DNA from: Butyriboletus loyo
Lineage: Eukaryota > Basidiomycota > Agaricomycetes > Boletales > Boletaceae
Length of the DNA stretch: 64,000 nucleotides
Direction of reading: 5' to 3'
Assembly: GCA_038093515.1 (NCBI GenBank)
Contig: JBBPSI010000088.1
Location: 1 to 64,000 of the forward strand
The translations under genes were made by a program, and so were the position numbers. The notes below the pieces were generated by a model. That model had not been told where the DNA came from and made no database searches. It worked only from the letters and a program-made list of their open reading frames with translations. Positions 47,003 through 58,797 of the stretch are shown here, piece after piece (position 1 is the stretch's first letter; each line of letters begins with the position of its first letter).

Positions 47003-48880
47003 TCAGATCCTGCAATGGTATTTATTCTCCATGGAGATCCAACGCGAAAAGCTCAAAAGCACGCACAAGGGAACCCCGAGCCTTGTCGAGACATGCTCTC
47101 CAAAGACGAATTCGAGCCAATCGACAACAGGGATCATCTGGCAATCCACCAACTCCGCATCATGCAGATCTCCATCCGATGTTTTCGTCACGATTTCATT
47201 GGGCCCGTGGAGGTGATCACGGACGTACAAGTCCTTGGAAAGAAGCCAGAGTAACCGACGCGTGAGTTCGCCACGTTGGCCTGGCAAGTCAATCAAATCA
47301 TGGCATCTATCGCTTTCCAAAGTCGCCAAGGCGGTTTCCGGGCTGTGAGGGCTATCGTGCAGATGATGTGCCGTCACGTACGACAACAGGGGTTCGGTTG
47401 GATAACTCGCGAACTTCCAGCGGCGATCCAAGGCTATCCCATGACAAATGCGGACGTGGTTGACCACCCCAGTTTCCACATGCACGACGGCATCGGGTGT
47501 CCCGACGTGACGTTCAATCCGAATCGTTGACCCAACACCGCGAGTACGTGTCTAGTTTCCTTTGGATCGAAGGGTTTCCTCCCACATAACTGCGAAGAGG
47601 CAGTCTCTACTACCATGGATTGTGCCGTAAGAGTGGATTATCCCTGACGATCATCGACGATTTGTCAGACTAGCAAACAGAGATTATGAAAGGGACATTA
47701 CAAGGGTCGTCCATAACCTGTGATGTGACGAAGTTCGGAAATATCCTCAATGGAAACGTCGTCTAGTTCGAGTGCGCTCTGGTCCCACCCCAGTTGAGTG
47801 TAAGGTGAGAATATTTTTTACCGACATGTACGAAGCGAGCTGAGTTGTCTGTGTGGAAGCTAACAGAAGTGCCACACTCACAAATATTTGAGGGCGTAAA
47901 ATTTGCAACCGAAGCGAATACTACCCAAATGGCCTGACCCCGACTACGGGAGTACTCGTTCACTAGTTCGTAGAGTGTCGACTGGGCAATCACACAAATC
48001 AGCGAGCCTCGTGCTTCATCGATCGCAATCACCACCGAGGGCTCGTCCAAATGTTCCTCTCCAAGCAGTCCGAGTCGCACAACTTCCTGTATGCTTGGCC
48101 AACATGGACGAAGAAAGGAGAGTTGATTCCAGTTTGGCGAGTCGGTCGTCAATCCTTTTGTGACGAAAATCAAAATGTTAGGTACACCCGAAAGGGAGAA
48201 CTGGGCATGAGGCTAATAAAGTTGTCAAACACAGGTTGACGCTGGAAGGTGAATCCACACCTTCAGATATTTTGCGGCGACCTTGGTAAAGAACTCGTTC
48301 CTTGCGGTGAACCTAGTGATGTCTGCCCTGCCTTCACCCGTGGCGAGAAATGTCGCAAGATGCTCCTCCAGTGTCACAAAAAAAGCATAGCAAGCGATTC
48401 CGTACCCGTACCCCGTCCTTGGGAAGTCAGTCAAGATTGTTGAAGGAATTGTGTCTCGCGCAGGGAAACCGGTAACGTCATTCCCTTCACGCAAGTTCAT
48501 GTAAAGCACTGTGACATCCTTTTTGCACAACTGAGGACTGGATCAACCACCGTGGATGCATGTGTGATATGTAGCAAGTTACCTCGAGGAGCAGCCTTGA
48601 TTTTCCCAAGCTCTGAATCACGGGACAGATCTTGGCGAAGTACGAGGGATGCATGTGGTCTTGAATAGTATCATGTTATATACTCGTAGAAGACGTCAAC
48701 AGCAGCGCCCCGGTATTCTGCATCAATAAGCTGCGACGAACATCCATACAAAAGTAGTGGTTTTGAATAATCAAGACGAAAAGAAGGAGCTAACCTGGGG
48801 GTCCTGGATCAACGTAACTTGGTGTAGTCGCGAGTCCTTGCAGAATAGCTGGACGACTCAATCGGCCAGGGATTCGGGAT
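47003..48880 (-). pseudogene. Decayed P-loop NTPase gene resembling fungal Crinkler/RHS-type proteins
   Basis: Minus-strand exons can be followed from about 48,880 to 47,003. They read 'LIDAEYRGAAVDVFYEYI', then 'HPSYFAKICPVIQSLGKSRL' (place of Walker A), 'LCKKDVTVLYMNLREGNDVT' with 'GFPARD' (48,533 down), 'LEEHLATFLATGEGRADITR', then 'PSVVIAIDEARGS' (Walker B, near 48,030), 'YTQLGWDQSALELDDVSIED' (near 47,770), 'KPFDPKETRHVLAVLGQRFG' (near 47,550) and 'LPGQRGELTRRLLWLLSKDL' (near 47,240). The order of P-loop, NLRE, IDEAR and the RGEL…RLL segment resembles Crinkler/RHS-type NTPases that are common in Agaricomycetes. Walker A seems shortened (IQSLGKS where relatives, as I recall them, have two more residues). 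A one-base frame change near 47,500 breaks the reading, and no C-terminal domain is clear. Members elsewhere are proposed nucleic-acid-targeting effectors; this copy is probably dead. Confidence 0.5.
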
Positions 48881-50395
48881 ATATGACGAAAAAAGGACGA
48901 CAAACATGCACGGATCTTGTGGTATGATTTATGTTACGCACTTAACATGTCTTGTAAATAATCGTATGTGATGGTGAGCATGTAGACCTCATGTAGAGCA
49001 AGGTACGTGCGGTCCAAAACATGGTTGGAGTGACTGACGATCGACAGCAGAAGTGCGGCATAATTCATATGACGGATGAACGTCCCCGATCGCTGGTGCA
49101 GCACCATAAAAGGGACAAGTCAATGGAGTAGTCCCAAGTTGGTACGGCCAAGTTGAACTTGAAATTCGTTCCAGATCCTTTGATGAAGCCACTCGTCGTC
49201 TGCTGGACGAAGCCATGGCCGGATTGTCGAACCCGGAGGTCTGCAGTATCCTGAACTGAGATTATTGTTCGCCTGTTTAATGCACTCCGATAGCACAATG
49301 AGGGCTCTGAATGTCACACCATGAGACACCTGCCATCGAGTCACCAGAAAATGCAATCAACTGCTATCGGATGCGGCGGAAATTTTCATACACGGATTGG
49401 TCAAAGAGGGCCCGTCGGCATAATTTCCCTCCACAAACGAGCACAGAACCCCCGCGTTCAGTTTGAGGAAAAGACGCCGAACATGTAGCGATGCCGAATG
49501 TAGAGGTAGGTATGAGCACGAGAAAGGACGACGCGTGAACCAACCGAATTCTAGCTCCTTCAGGCGCGTGATGATTGACGTGGATGTCATTAATCTTCAG
49601 CTTATCCTTGGTACAGTGATGTACATGCTGGTGGAGTTTCCCGTCAGGCAGTCACTTCAATGGTATAAAGCAGCAAGGCAATGGTGACTCAACCATTAGT
49701 TAGTGTGATGAAGTAATCAACTGGCCGAATGTGGTCCTTTGGTAGTAGGAAGGTGATTGTTCATGGTGATTTGTTGGAAACACACCGAAACGGAAGCATG
49801 AGCGAACGGTCGATTTGACAAGATAAACCATTCGGTGTGGTGAACACTCGTTGTGTCATTCGCTGTAGCGTCAACGTGTGCGCGTAGTCGTAATAATTGG
49901 TCTTTCATGTTGTCCTAGTGGATGGAGTGTTCAATGTGAACCTGTCCGAAGATAATGTATCCTGGAAAGTGTGAGTGAAGAGAATACCCTTCTAGTTTAT
50001 GAACAGAGTTGACAATGGCCCACGATTCGTAGGGAACCGAAACTCACTTCCAGGCACGGTTTGATGCATAGGCATTGCCGTCGAGCGGCGACACGATCAT
50101 TGTCAACACTAATACAGTGACTGGACGCAACCGAGGATGAGCATACCAACAACCGATGGCGATCGTTGCTCCGTTTAAATTCAACTTGTAATCGAGACTC
50201 AAATTGTATTCGGCATCGCGGCAACTCCCGCTAAATGGATCTCCGCCTGAAATCACGGATAGGATGTGTAATTTCGTCGGTTGTGGATGGGCTGCGACGA
50301 GCACCGAATTCACAACTGACGAAAAAGCCAACGTCCCAACGCGCTTAGTTGGCTTTTTCTCCTGCTTCTTTCAATAATTGGTGTTTCCCTTTAGT
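48881..50395. other. No supported gene; two unassigned minus-strand frames
   Basis: Minus-strand frames at 49,065-49,298 (with GSGTNFKFNLAVPTWDYSID) and 50,044-50,331 (with AEYNLSLDYKLNLNG) look protein-like but carry no recognised motif, and I could not join them. They may be the 5' part of the NTPase relic or a separate broken gene. The last 60 bp are the likely 5' UTR and promoter of the complex I gene. Confidence 0.3.
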
Positions 50396-53169
50396 ATGCT
50401 CAGGTTCGCTTCCCGATCAACCTCTACGGGACGACTCGGAAAGGTTGCTTGCTACGGTTCATCTCCCAAAGGTACTGTACGGTTGTGTGTTGGTGTGATT
50501 TGGTTACTTAAAGGATGGTGCGTAAACAGGCTGCAGGTCAATAGTATCGACATCCGCGCGTCGGCAGGATATAACGTTGACAGTAGATGGCAAGGAAGTC
50601 ACTGTCCCACAAGGTTGGTTTGAGTGAATAGACGTCCTCTTAGAATCTGGATTGATAGGTGAATAGGTTCTGCTTTGATTCAGGCATGCGAAGCGGCTGG
50701 TGCTGTCATTCCCCGGTGAGTTTCTCTGTTTATGTTTGACGACTATCGCGTCCTAATTCCATTCAAGATTTTGCTATCATGATAGGTCAGTGTACCATTC
50801 GTTACTGAACTGCTTTTTGGACTTACGCGCTTCGTCAGACTTGCAATTGCTGGTAACTGTCGGTAAGTGGAATTCTGTCGAAGACCGAGCGTTCCGAATG
50901 ACGTTGGATACAGTATGTGCCTAGTGGAGGTCGAGCGGTCTCCAAAACCAGTCGCGTCATGGTGAGCATATCACTTCGTCTTATCTGATTCTCCCTCTTG
51001 ACACTGTGTAGCGCCATGCCAGCGATGCCCGGTGCGAAAGTTTTTACCAACACACCTCTTGTCCACGAAGCTCGGTGAGTCTTGCGAGATACGACCTTGC
51101 GGCTCTAATATTCCGACAGCGAGGGTGTCATGGAGTTCCTTTTGGCAAACCACCCACTAGATTGTCCTATCTGTGATCAAGGTGGCGAATGTGACCTGCA
51201 AGACCAGTCGATGCGTTACGGTTCTGATCGTACGCGTTTCCACGAAATTACCGGAAAACGTGCTGTAGAGAATAAGGACCTCGGGCCCCTCGTAAAGACG
51301 TCCATGAACCGCTGTATTCAATGTACTCGTTGCGTCCGTTTCGCGAACGAGGTGGCAGGTGTCGAGGATCTGGGTACAACCGGCCGTGGGAACGACATGC
51401 AGATCGGCATGTATGTCGAGAAAACGATGGATTCGGAGCTCTCGGGCAACATTATCGACCTCTGCCCTGTCGGTGCATTGACGAGCAAACCATACGCTTT
51501 CCACGCCCGCCCATGGGAGCTCAAAAACACGGAATCTATAGACGTTCTAGATGCTGTTGGCTCAAACATTCGTGTCGACTCTCGGGGGGTGCAAGTCATG
51601 CGGATACAACCGCGTACCAATGACGACGTGAACGAGGAATGGATCAGCGACAAGACACGTTATGCATACGATGGTCTCAGGTTCCAACGTTTGACGACGC
51701 CTTTGATCAAGGAAGGCGATCGGTTCGTCCCAGCGACCTGGGAAGAAGCACTACAGAGGATTGCAGACGGATTGGTAGCCTCGGGTGCCAAGGACGACGA
51801 AATACAGGCCGTGGCTGGCCACTTGGCAGATACAGAGTCCCTTGTTGCCCTCAAAGACTTTGCGAACCGATTGGGCTCCGACAATCTCACTCTCGACCAA
51901 GTAAATGGCAATGCACTACCTCCGCACGGTGTCGATGTCCGGTCAAATTATCTCTTCAACGCTACAATCCCAGGTGTAGAGAGTGCTGACGTCATCCTGC
52001 TTGTTGGTACCAACCCTCGCCACGAAGCTGCTGTCCTAAACTCGCGGATCAGAAAGCGGTGGCTACATACGGGTCTTGAGATCGGTCTCATCGGCGATCC
52101 TGTAGACACCGCGTATGGCTACGACTACCTCGGTGCGGACACTAAAGCACTCGCTGACTTTGTCGCCGATAAGGGTACATTTGCTGGGAAATTTAAAGCC
52201 GCCAAGAGACCGTTAATCATTGTCGGCAGTGGACTTTCGGAGCACCCCGATGGCGCTGCTGCATACAATGCCCTTGCGAAATTTGTCGAGAAGAACAAGA
52301 GCACGCTTATCACGCCTGAATGGAATGGTTTCTCTGTTCTTCACCGGGTGAGTCTCACGAGGCACACTGGTCGCAATCTTTTCATTAACGTTGTATGTAC
52401 ATGGGGTTAGATCGCGTCTAGACCTGCTGCATACGACATCGGTTTCGTACCGTCAAAGAAGGCCACGACCACGAAACCCAAGTTTGTTTACCTACTCAAC
52501 GCGGACGAGATCGACCCTAAATCGATCCCTCGCGATGCATTCGTGGTGTATCAAGGTCACCATGGTGATTTAGGCGCGTCGCTTGCAGACGTGTGCTTGC
52601 CTGCTGCCGCATACACGGAGAAATCTGTGACGTGGGTGAACATGGAAGGACGGTCACAACTTGGACGTGCTGCAGTGCCTCCTCCAGGTGCCTCGCGAGA
52701 AGACTGGAAGATCATTCGGTGGGTGCTACCTTCTTAGCCACATGCGCCTGTGTTAATTACTCCGCTCTTTCCGCAGTGCCCTGTCCGAAATCGTTGGCAC
52801 TCCATTGCCCTACGACGATGTGCTGAGTTTGAGGGACCGACTGTGGGAGATATCACCTTCATTGGTACGGTATGACACGACGGAGCGGACATCGGTGGAC
52901 GTGGCGCTTGCTGGTCTCAAGACGCTAGCAGCTGCGACGGCGGGTGCCAAGGCGTCTGGCGAGGTGTTCAGGCGGCCCATTACCAACTTTTACCAAACGG
53001 ACCCCATCTCCCGCGCGTGCGTATTCTATATTGACTGGGGGGGGGATGGTATTGACGCATTGCGATGTTTAGATCCGTTACGATGGCACAATGTACGCGC
53101 GCGTTCGTGAAGGGTGAAAAGGATGGATTTGGTCAAGGACACACGTCAGAGGCGACGTCGTACGCGTGA
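50396..53169 (+). CDS. NDUFS1: NADH:ubiquinone oxidoreductase 75/78 kDa subunit (complex I, mitochondrial)
   Basis: Model: exons 50396-50471, 50530-50613, 50667-50715, 50768-50785, 50839-50862, 50914-50961, 51012-51074, 51120-52347, 52411-52718, 52777-53016 and 53073-53169; 744 aa. The subunit carries iron-sulfur clusters that pass electrons from the FMN site toward ubiquinone in the inner-membrane peripheral arm. Seen in order: an Arg/Ser-rich N-terminus suited to mitochondrial import; [13 protein letters not shown] and FCYH, GNCRMCLVEVE (2Fe-2S ligands); [18 protein letters not shown] and the C-I-Q-C-x-R-C motif with a distant Cys in [10 protein letters not shown] (4Fe-4S ligands); then the large molybdopterin-oxidoreductase-like domain. 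The C-terminus is [17 protein letters not shown] and a short tail. All ligand Cys/His residues that I checked are present. Exons 4 and 5 are only 18 and 24 nt. NDUFS1 is the animal name; the Neurospora name is nuo-78. Confidence 0.95.
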
Positions 53170-53842
53170 TCGGTGGCGGGATGATGTGTTTACACATGCC
53201 AGTATATTGTTGCAAAGACAAAAATATCACACATTGCTCTTTTGTTTGTTTGGTGGTGGGACTCCAGTTGGAGATGAGGTGCTGCGATCACGCGGCTATA
53301 TAATTTGACGAGCGCATCGCATCAATGAAGAATTCCGCCTTGTACGTGTGGATGAAAAGGTCTATCTCATAGGTCGAATTTCCTGGGGAAATGCTTGACC
53401 AGTGATATAACACGCGTGAAGAGTTGCCACGTCAAAAAAGCGGCGACTCACAAAAGTGGCGGGGCACACAAAGAAGCACGGCGAACTTGCGTTCGTTTAT
53501 TTACACCTCCGACGGGGCTGGAGCGACTTGACTACCGGGCCGTTGTCGATTACGTCAAATGTGGGAACAAAGAGGCCCAAGGACTACATTACATTTGACT
53601 AGGTATTCAAAAAAAAACAAGAGGTTGCCAGTGGTCATTTGATACACAACACGAGGGACGCCATCACCAAACCACACGAAACAAAACGACACAGAGAGAA
53701 GGGGGGGACATCCACGAGAACTGAAGACGTCGTCCGCACGGATCGACGATCATTCGTTATGAGAGTAAAACCAAACAGCCGAAGAGACAAGGATTTGATA
53801 TTTTCCTACACGTTTGTGTTCGGTGGCGGTGACGGTGGACGC
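53170..53842. other. Intergenic between two convergent genes
   Basis: This holds the 3' ends of the complex I gene (plus) and the hexose transporter gene (minus). I see no coding exon. Confidence 0.5.
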
Positions 53843-55807
53843 TCACGCTTCCATGCTCCCATGTTCAATGTTCACCTTCTCCTTGGCATATTCCTCCACA
53901 TATGACGACTTCGGTGCCCAGCCTCGCGATGTGCGTGGTGTCGTCTCCTCGAGCATCCGGTCGATTTGCTCAAGTGTGAGACCTTTTGTCTCGGGGATGA
54001 GGAAGTAGGCATAAACAAAGGCGCATGTGCAGAGAGAGCCCTGTACGATGACAATATCAGTCAATCATGCAAGGGACGACGAAGATAGTATCGAGGACAT
54101 ACCCAGACGAAGAAGACGGACGAGCGGAGGTTGCCTGCATCAGTGTTGACCATGTAGGGGGTAATGACAGCGATGATGGTGTTCCACAACCAGTTGGAGG
54201 CCGTCGAGAGACCGACACCACGGGAACGGATAGGGAGGGGGAAGATCTCGCCTGCGTGTGCAAATCGGGTATGAGCCACAGACCTGGTGAATACGCAAGG
54301 AAGCAAGACTCACCGATGACGACCCAGGCACCGGGTCCCCACGTGGAGGCGAAGAAGAAGATGTAGATGGCGATGAAGGCGATCTGGGCATTGACAGCGG
54401 GGATGTTGTTCGCGATGGTAATACCACTGGCGTCGACGTGGGTCTTGTTAAAGCCGATGGTGACGCCGATGATGGCAACCAAGAACTGGCAAATGAGCAT
54501 CCCAAAGGCGCCCCAGCTGCAAATTTAAAGAGCTGTCAACGACCAGGCTGTGTGCGATTCACCCAACGACTTACATAAGGAGGGGACGACGGCCGATTTT
54601 CTCGATGGTCCAGAAGGAGATGGGGGTGGAGAGCACATTGACGAGAGTGAAGATGAGGGAGATGAGGAACGAGTTGGAGATAGCGCCGGTGGACTCGAGG
54701 AAAGGGGTGGAGTAGTAAAAGATAAAGTTGACACCGGTCCATTGCTGCATCATCTGGAGAGAAGTGCCGAGAATGGTGCGACGGAGGTTGCTGCTTGCCT
54801 CCCAAAGAGAACCCGAGAAGCAGTGGAGCCAGCTGGACCAGTAGCCAGTGATGGGAATCATCTTGCCTTCGTATTCGGCGTTGGCGATAATCTCGGCGAG
54901 CTCGGAGGTGATGTATACAGAGTCCTCGGGTTGACCGCGAAGCCGGGAGAGGACGCGACGAGCGGCATCGGCGTTGCCTTTCTTGATAAAGTAACGGGGG
55001 GACTCGGGAAGGAGGTAAAGGCCGGTGCCGAGGATGAGACCCCAAGCAAATTGGATGCTGATCGGGATACGGTACGATCCCGAATCTGACCTCTTCTCGG
55101 TGGCGTAGGTGACGACGGAGGCAAGGAGGAGGCCAATTGTGATACCTGTGCAAAAGATGAGACGACGATGGACAGAGTGGGAGACGGGTTGCACTGACAG
55201 AATTGGTAACCGGAGACGAGGGCACCACGGACTTTTCTAGGGCAGATTTCGGACATGTAGAGGATGATGATAGCGGAGACGAAACCGACACCGACGCCGG
55301 CAACCAGACGGCCTGCGACGATAAGACCGAGGCCCGCAGAAGCCGCCTGGAGAACGCATCCAACCACATAGATGACACACCCCACGATGATGGTTGGTCG
55401 GCGACCATACCGGTCGGCAACGTCACCCGCAATCAAGGCACCTACGGAGATGCTTAGTCAGCGGCGCGCTTCCAGGAATGGAAAATAGTTGAACGTTGGG
55501 CTCACCAAAGAATGTACCGGCCGAGAGGATGGAGGTGATGAGCGAGTTGTGGGAACTGGTCAAGGTCTTTTGGCCGGGGTCGATGAGATTGATGAAGACT
55601 GATGAACCGGTGACACCGTTGATGTATCCCGAGTCGTAGCCGCTGGCGGGGGATGAGGGGGACGAAGGGGACGAAATCGAGACGGACTCACAAGAAGATA
55701 CCTCCAAAGGCAGCAAAGGCGCAGAGCAAGTAGGCCTTGACAGTGACTGGAGCCTCGACGCGGTTGAGGTCCATAGGAGCGGCGAAGCTGACACCTCCGC
55801 CTGGCAT
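53843..55807 (-). CDS. Hexose transporter, MFS sugar porter family
   Basis: Model on the minus strand: exons 55807-55692, 55642-55506, 55441-55199, 55145-54575, 54516-54314, 54251-54103 and 54040-53843; 538 aa, with all joins in phase. It is a twelve-helix plasma-membrane transporter that moves hexoses, probably with protons. Motifs in order: GGIFFGYDSGYINGV in the first helix; DVADRYGRRP (loop 2-3); GRLVAGVGVGFVSA; PESPRYFIKKG at the end of helix 6; QQWTGVNFIFYYSTPF in helix 7; EKIGRRPL (loop 8-9); WGPGAWVVIGEIFPLPIRSR in helix 10; and PETKGLTLEQID after helix 12. The cytosolic C-terminus is short. The QQ.TG.NFI.YY motif supports glucose/hexose use, although the exact sugar cannot be read. 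It lies tail to tail with the complex I gene. Confidence 0.93.
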
Positions 55808-58797
55808 GGCTAGACTGGTGTTGGAAGGAAACTGGGGGTGTGATGGGGCGAAGGAGATGGACTACGACCCTGGGGGTTTTAAGAGGATGAACATATTTAA
55901 TTTGAGCATGCGTTCCTGACCCGCAGAGGAAAGGCATCCCCACGGGAGCGGGTAAACCCCACATCGCAACGGCCTGTCATGTCCGCATGGTCTCCCTCAT
56001 CCACCCGACCAACCCTCCCACACTCGTCTTTTTTATTTTTATTTTCATTCCTTTTTTTTAGAAATACAATGTGATCTTTCCCTGTCGACATCGGCGTGGT
56101 TGTATTCCATGTCGCCATCCGTTGGCCTCGGGGAGAGACGCTCCTCGCATGTCGCGCGTTCGCGTCATGGTCCTCAACTCAATTACCCCAGGTGCCAACC
56201 GACGACAACTGCTGCATGGGCACCCCGCCATGACAACATGCCCCGGATAGTCCCCTCGGTTCAAATAGCCCCGGTTCCAACCGATCTTGATTGACATTGA
56301 CTGGCGACTGTAACATCCTGGTGCTCATTTCATGTCGCGTGTTCACGTGTTGGCACGAAGCCAGGCACGACATGTCATGGCAAGAGCGCGACCGGAGTCG
56401 ACTGCCGAGCGTGTTCTCGTATGAGAGATGGGTTCGTCCGCTGTGATCTCATCAAAGAAGACGCGGTCTAGCAAAGTCAATGCCGGGGCAATGTTTTCAC
56501 CAAACCTGCACGCGCATAGAACGATCCGCGTTTGTCCGTGCAATATTGCGGTGTCACCCCGGGCTTGGTTGAGGTCGGCAGTGCACCTTTCCATTTCTTT
56601 TTTACTTGCGGCTCCCGCCGACGAGGCGAAATCTTGGTTGATCCCGCCGTCTTCCACGGGTACAAGACGGAACACATACTTGACACTAGTTCCATTGTAA
56701 GCCAAATCATAAATGATAGCATGCAATGCATGTCAAGACGTAACCGTCATGATCCGTTTGGCCACGGCGAACGCGGACCACCATATCAGATTGGAATGCA
56801 ATCCAACCCCCATTTAATGTTATCGCGCCGTATCATGGGCTAAACTCGCCGAATCACCCCCGCTTGGAAATTTCGGTAGCAGTAACATCAACCGATGCTG
56901 TCCGTTCCAAGTCACTGATGGTGTGGTTAATTACAGGACCGCGTGAGTATCAGCGGCGTACGAACCCGCTCAACCCAATTAACAACACGAACGCTAAAGT
57001 ACTTGCATTTAGCAATCGGACACGCGCTCATGCGACGCCACTGGAATGAAACGAGTCCGGCAAGGTTCAAAGTATTGTCAAAACGTGATCGAGTGTGTCG
57101 GCGCTGGCTCGAACAAAAGGAACGCGATAATCCCTCACCTGATCAGTTGTACGAGTGAGACACTAATCTAGGCATATCCCCGGGGGTCTAGTTTGCCTCA
57201 AAAAAAAAGGATGCAGGTCCAAAATTGTACCTGCGATATCGATTTCCCAGTCCAGTCCTGTAGGGATATCACGGAATGAGGCTAGGCACGTCGGACTGTT
57301 CATCGCGACGATGAACGTTGGAGAGCTCAACGGGACGCTTCGCAACGATGGACGAGCGAGTGAGTGGGACTGACACCACGGGTCTTGATCCGAGAGCGTT
57401 CACCAGCACCGGTCCGGTACTGTAACAGCTCACGGCCCGTCCCAGCTGGGCGAGCGAGTCACGGAGCGGACACTGCCGACGAATATAATCATCTTGCCGC
57501 CTGAAAAAGATGGATCAACTGGTCGGCATGAACGTTTGAACGATGGAGTCAAACACGATTGGAGCCTTGGCTTCGTTCGATCCATACCCTTTTTCGAAGC
57601 GTCAGGATATGCATGTGAAGAGGCGCGTAATTCTTCAATAACGATCAGCCTAGTTTCTGCGTAGCCAACGGCTCCCGTCCCGCCGAGCGCGGATTCCGTC
57701 CGATTCGTAGTAGTATCTACTTTTTTCTTCGGAGCTACAATCTCGTTCTTGCATATCATGTTACGCCGGTACCGCACTCGTGGACCACTTTCGAGTTGAG
57801 ATTCGGACACGCAGGCTCATCGTCCTGCACCTGGCAGCGGAACGTTCCGAATGTGCCCTATGATGCGGTGTGTACTTCGCACAGCGACTCGCGAGATGGG
57901 GTTCTGCGTGGGTACAACCTTGCCTTGGTGGACTCTCGCTCAGCCACAACCACAAGGATTCGAGGAATGACCCGCTCGAACACGGCAACACCCATCCTGG
58001 CTCTAGACCGGCCGACCCTTTTGCATCGCCGGGAAAAAGGCTACCCACAACTCACGAGAGATCTCCGAGCGCACGAGCCTCCGGATTACGAATCCTCCTT
58101 CTTCCCCTTCACGCACGGTCCAGGACGCTCGAGAGTCGGAGCCCCCCCAGGGAATCAGGATCGATCACCCTCCAAAAAAAACCCCGCAGAGATCTTCCGT
58201 CTGCCACGAATAACATGTTCGCATGATATCATTATACTCTATGGCAGCAGACCTCCGAACTGGTGGTTGAAACGCGATGATATGGATATCGGCTTTTGCT
58301 TTTCTTGGATGTCACCACACAAAAAAAAAAGAAATCAGATTATCGTGTGCAAGGCTGTTGTAGTCGGGACGTCGGATCCCCGTACTACGGCGACTCGGAG
58401 GTTACCCATCTGGAGCCCCTCCTTTCACTTGACTCTCGTGCCTGTTTCAACGTTTCAAGTCACGGACATGTTCTTTTCCAGCCATGGTGTGCTTCTGGAC
58501 TCGTCGTCCGCTTTGCTGTCCCATTTCGTTCGCTCATGCCCACCAGAGCTCTCTCAGCTCTCGTCCAGGAGGAAAACAAGAAGAAAAACAAAACACTTTC
58601 GAACGGTGGAATGGAATCGCGAGCATGATATGATATTCGTGACACGTCCCAGAACACACGCATTGCTACCGTAATTAATATAAATCTAACATGACGTACT
58701 TTTAATACAATATGGATAAAGTAAACACGTTACCGTTCAAATCGCTGCGCCATCGCGATGACATGACTTGCTTTGGCTGAACCGCCGTCTCGTTCAA
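55808..58797. other. Long intergenic region without a supported gene
   Basis: This is the probable promoter region of the hexose transporter on its left side and the 3' flank of the ABC transporter on its right. Open frames of 127 codons (minus 56,343-56,726) and about 230-290 codons (plus, ending at 58,674) are present, but they have no recognised motif and no splice partners. The second lies in Arg/Ser/Pro-rich low-complexity sequence. I leave both uncalled. Confidence 0.4.

Noticed and set aside
56343..56726. Minus-strand frame of 127 codons between the two transporters
   Set aside because: No recognisable domain and a comparable frame on the other strand; not enough to call a gene.
57796..58674. 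Long plus-strand open frame of up to about 290 codons
   Set aside because: Arg/Ser/Pro-rich low-complexity translation, no ATG near its start, no motif and no splice partners. It is probably chance in the ABC gene's 3' flank.
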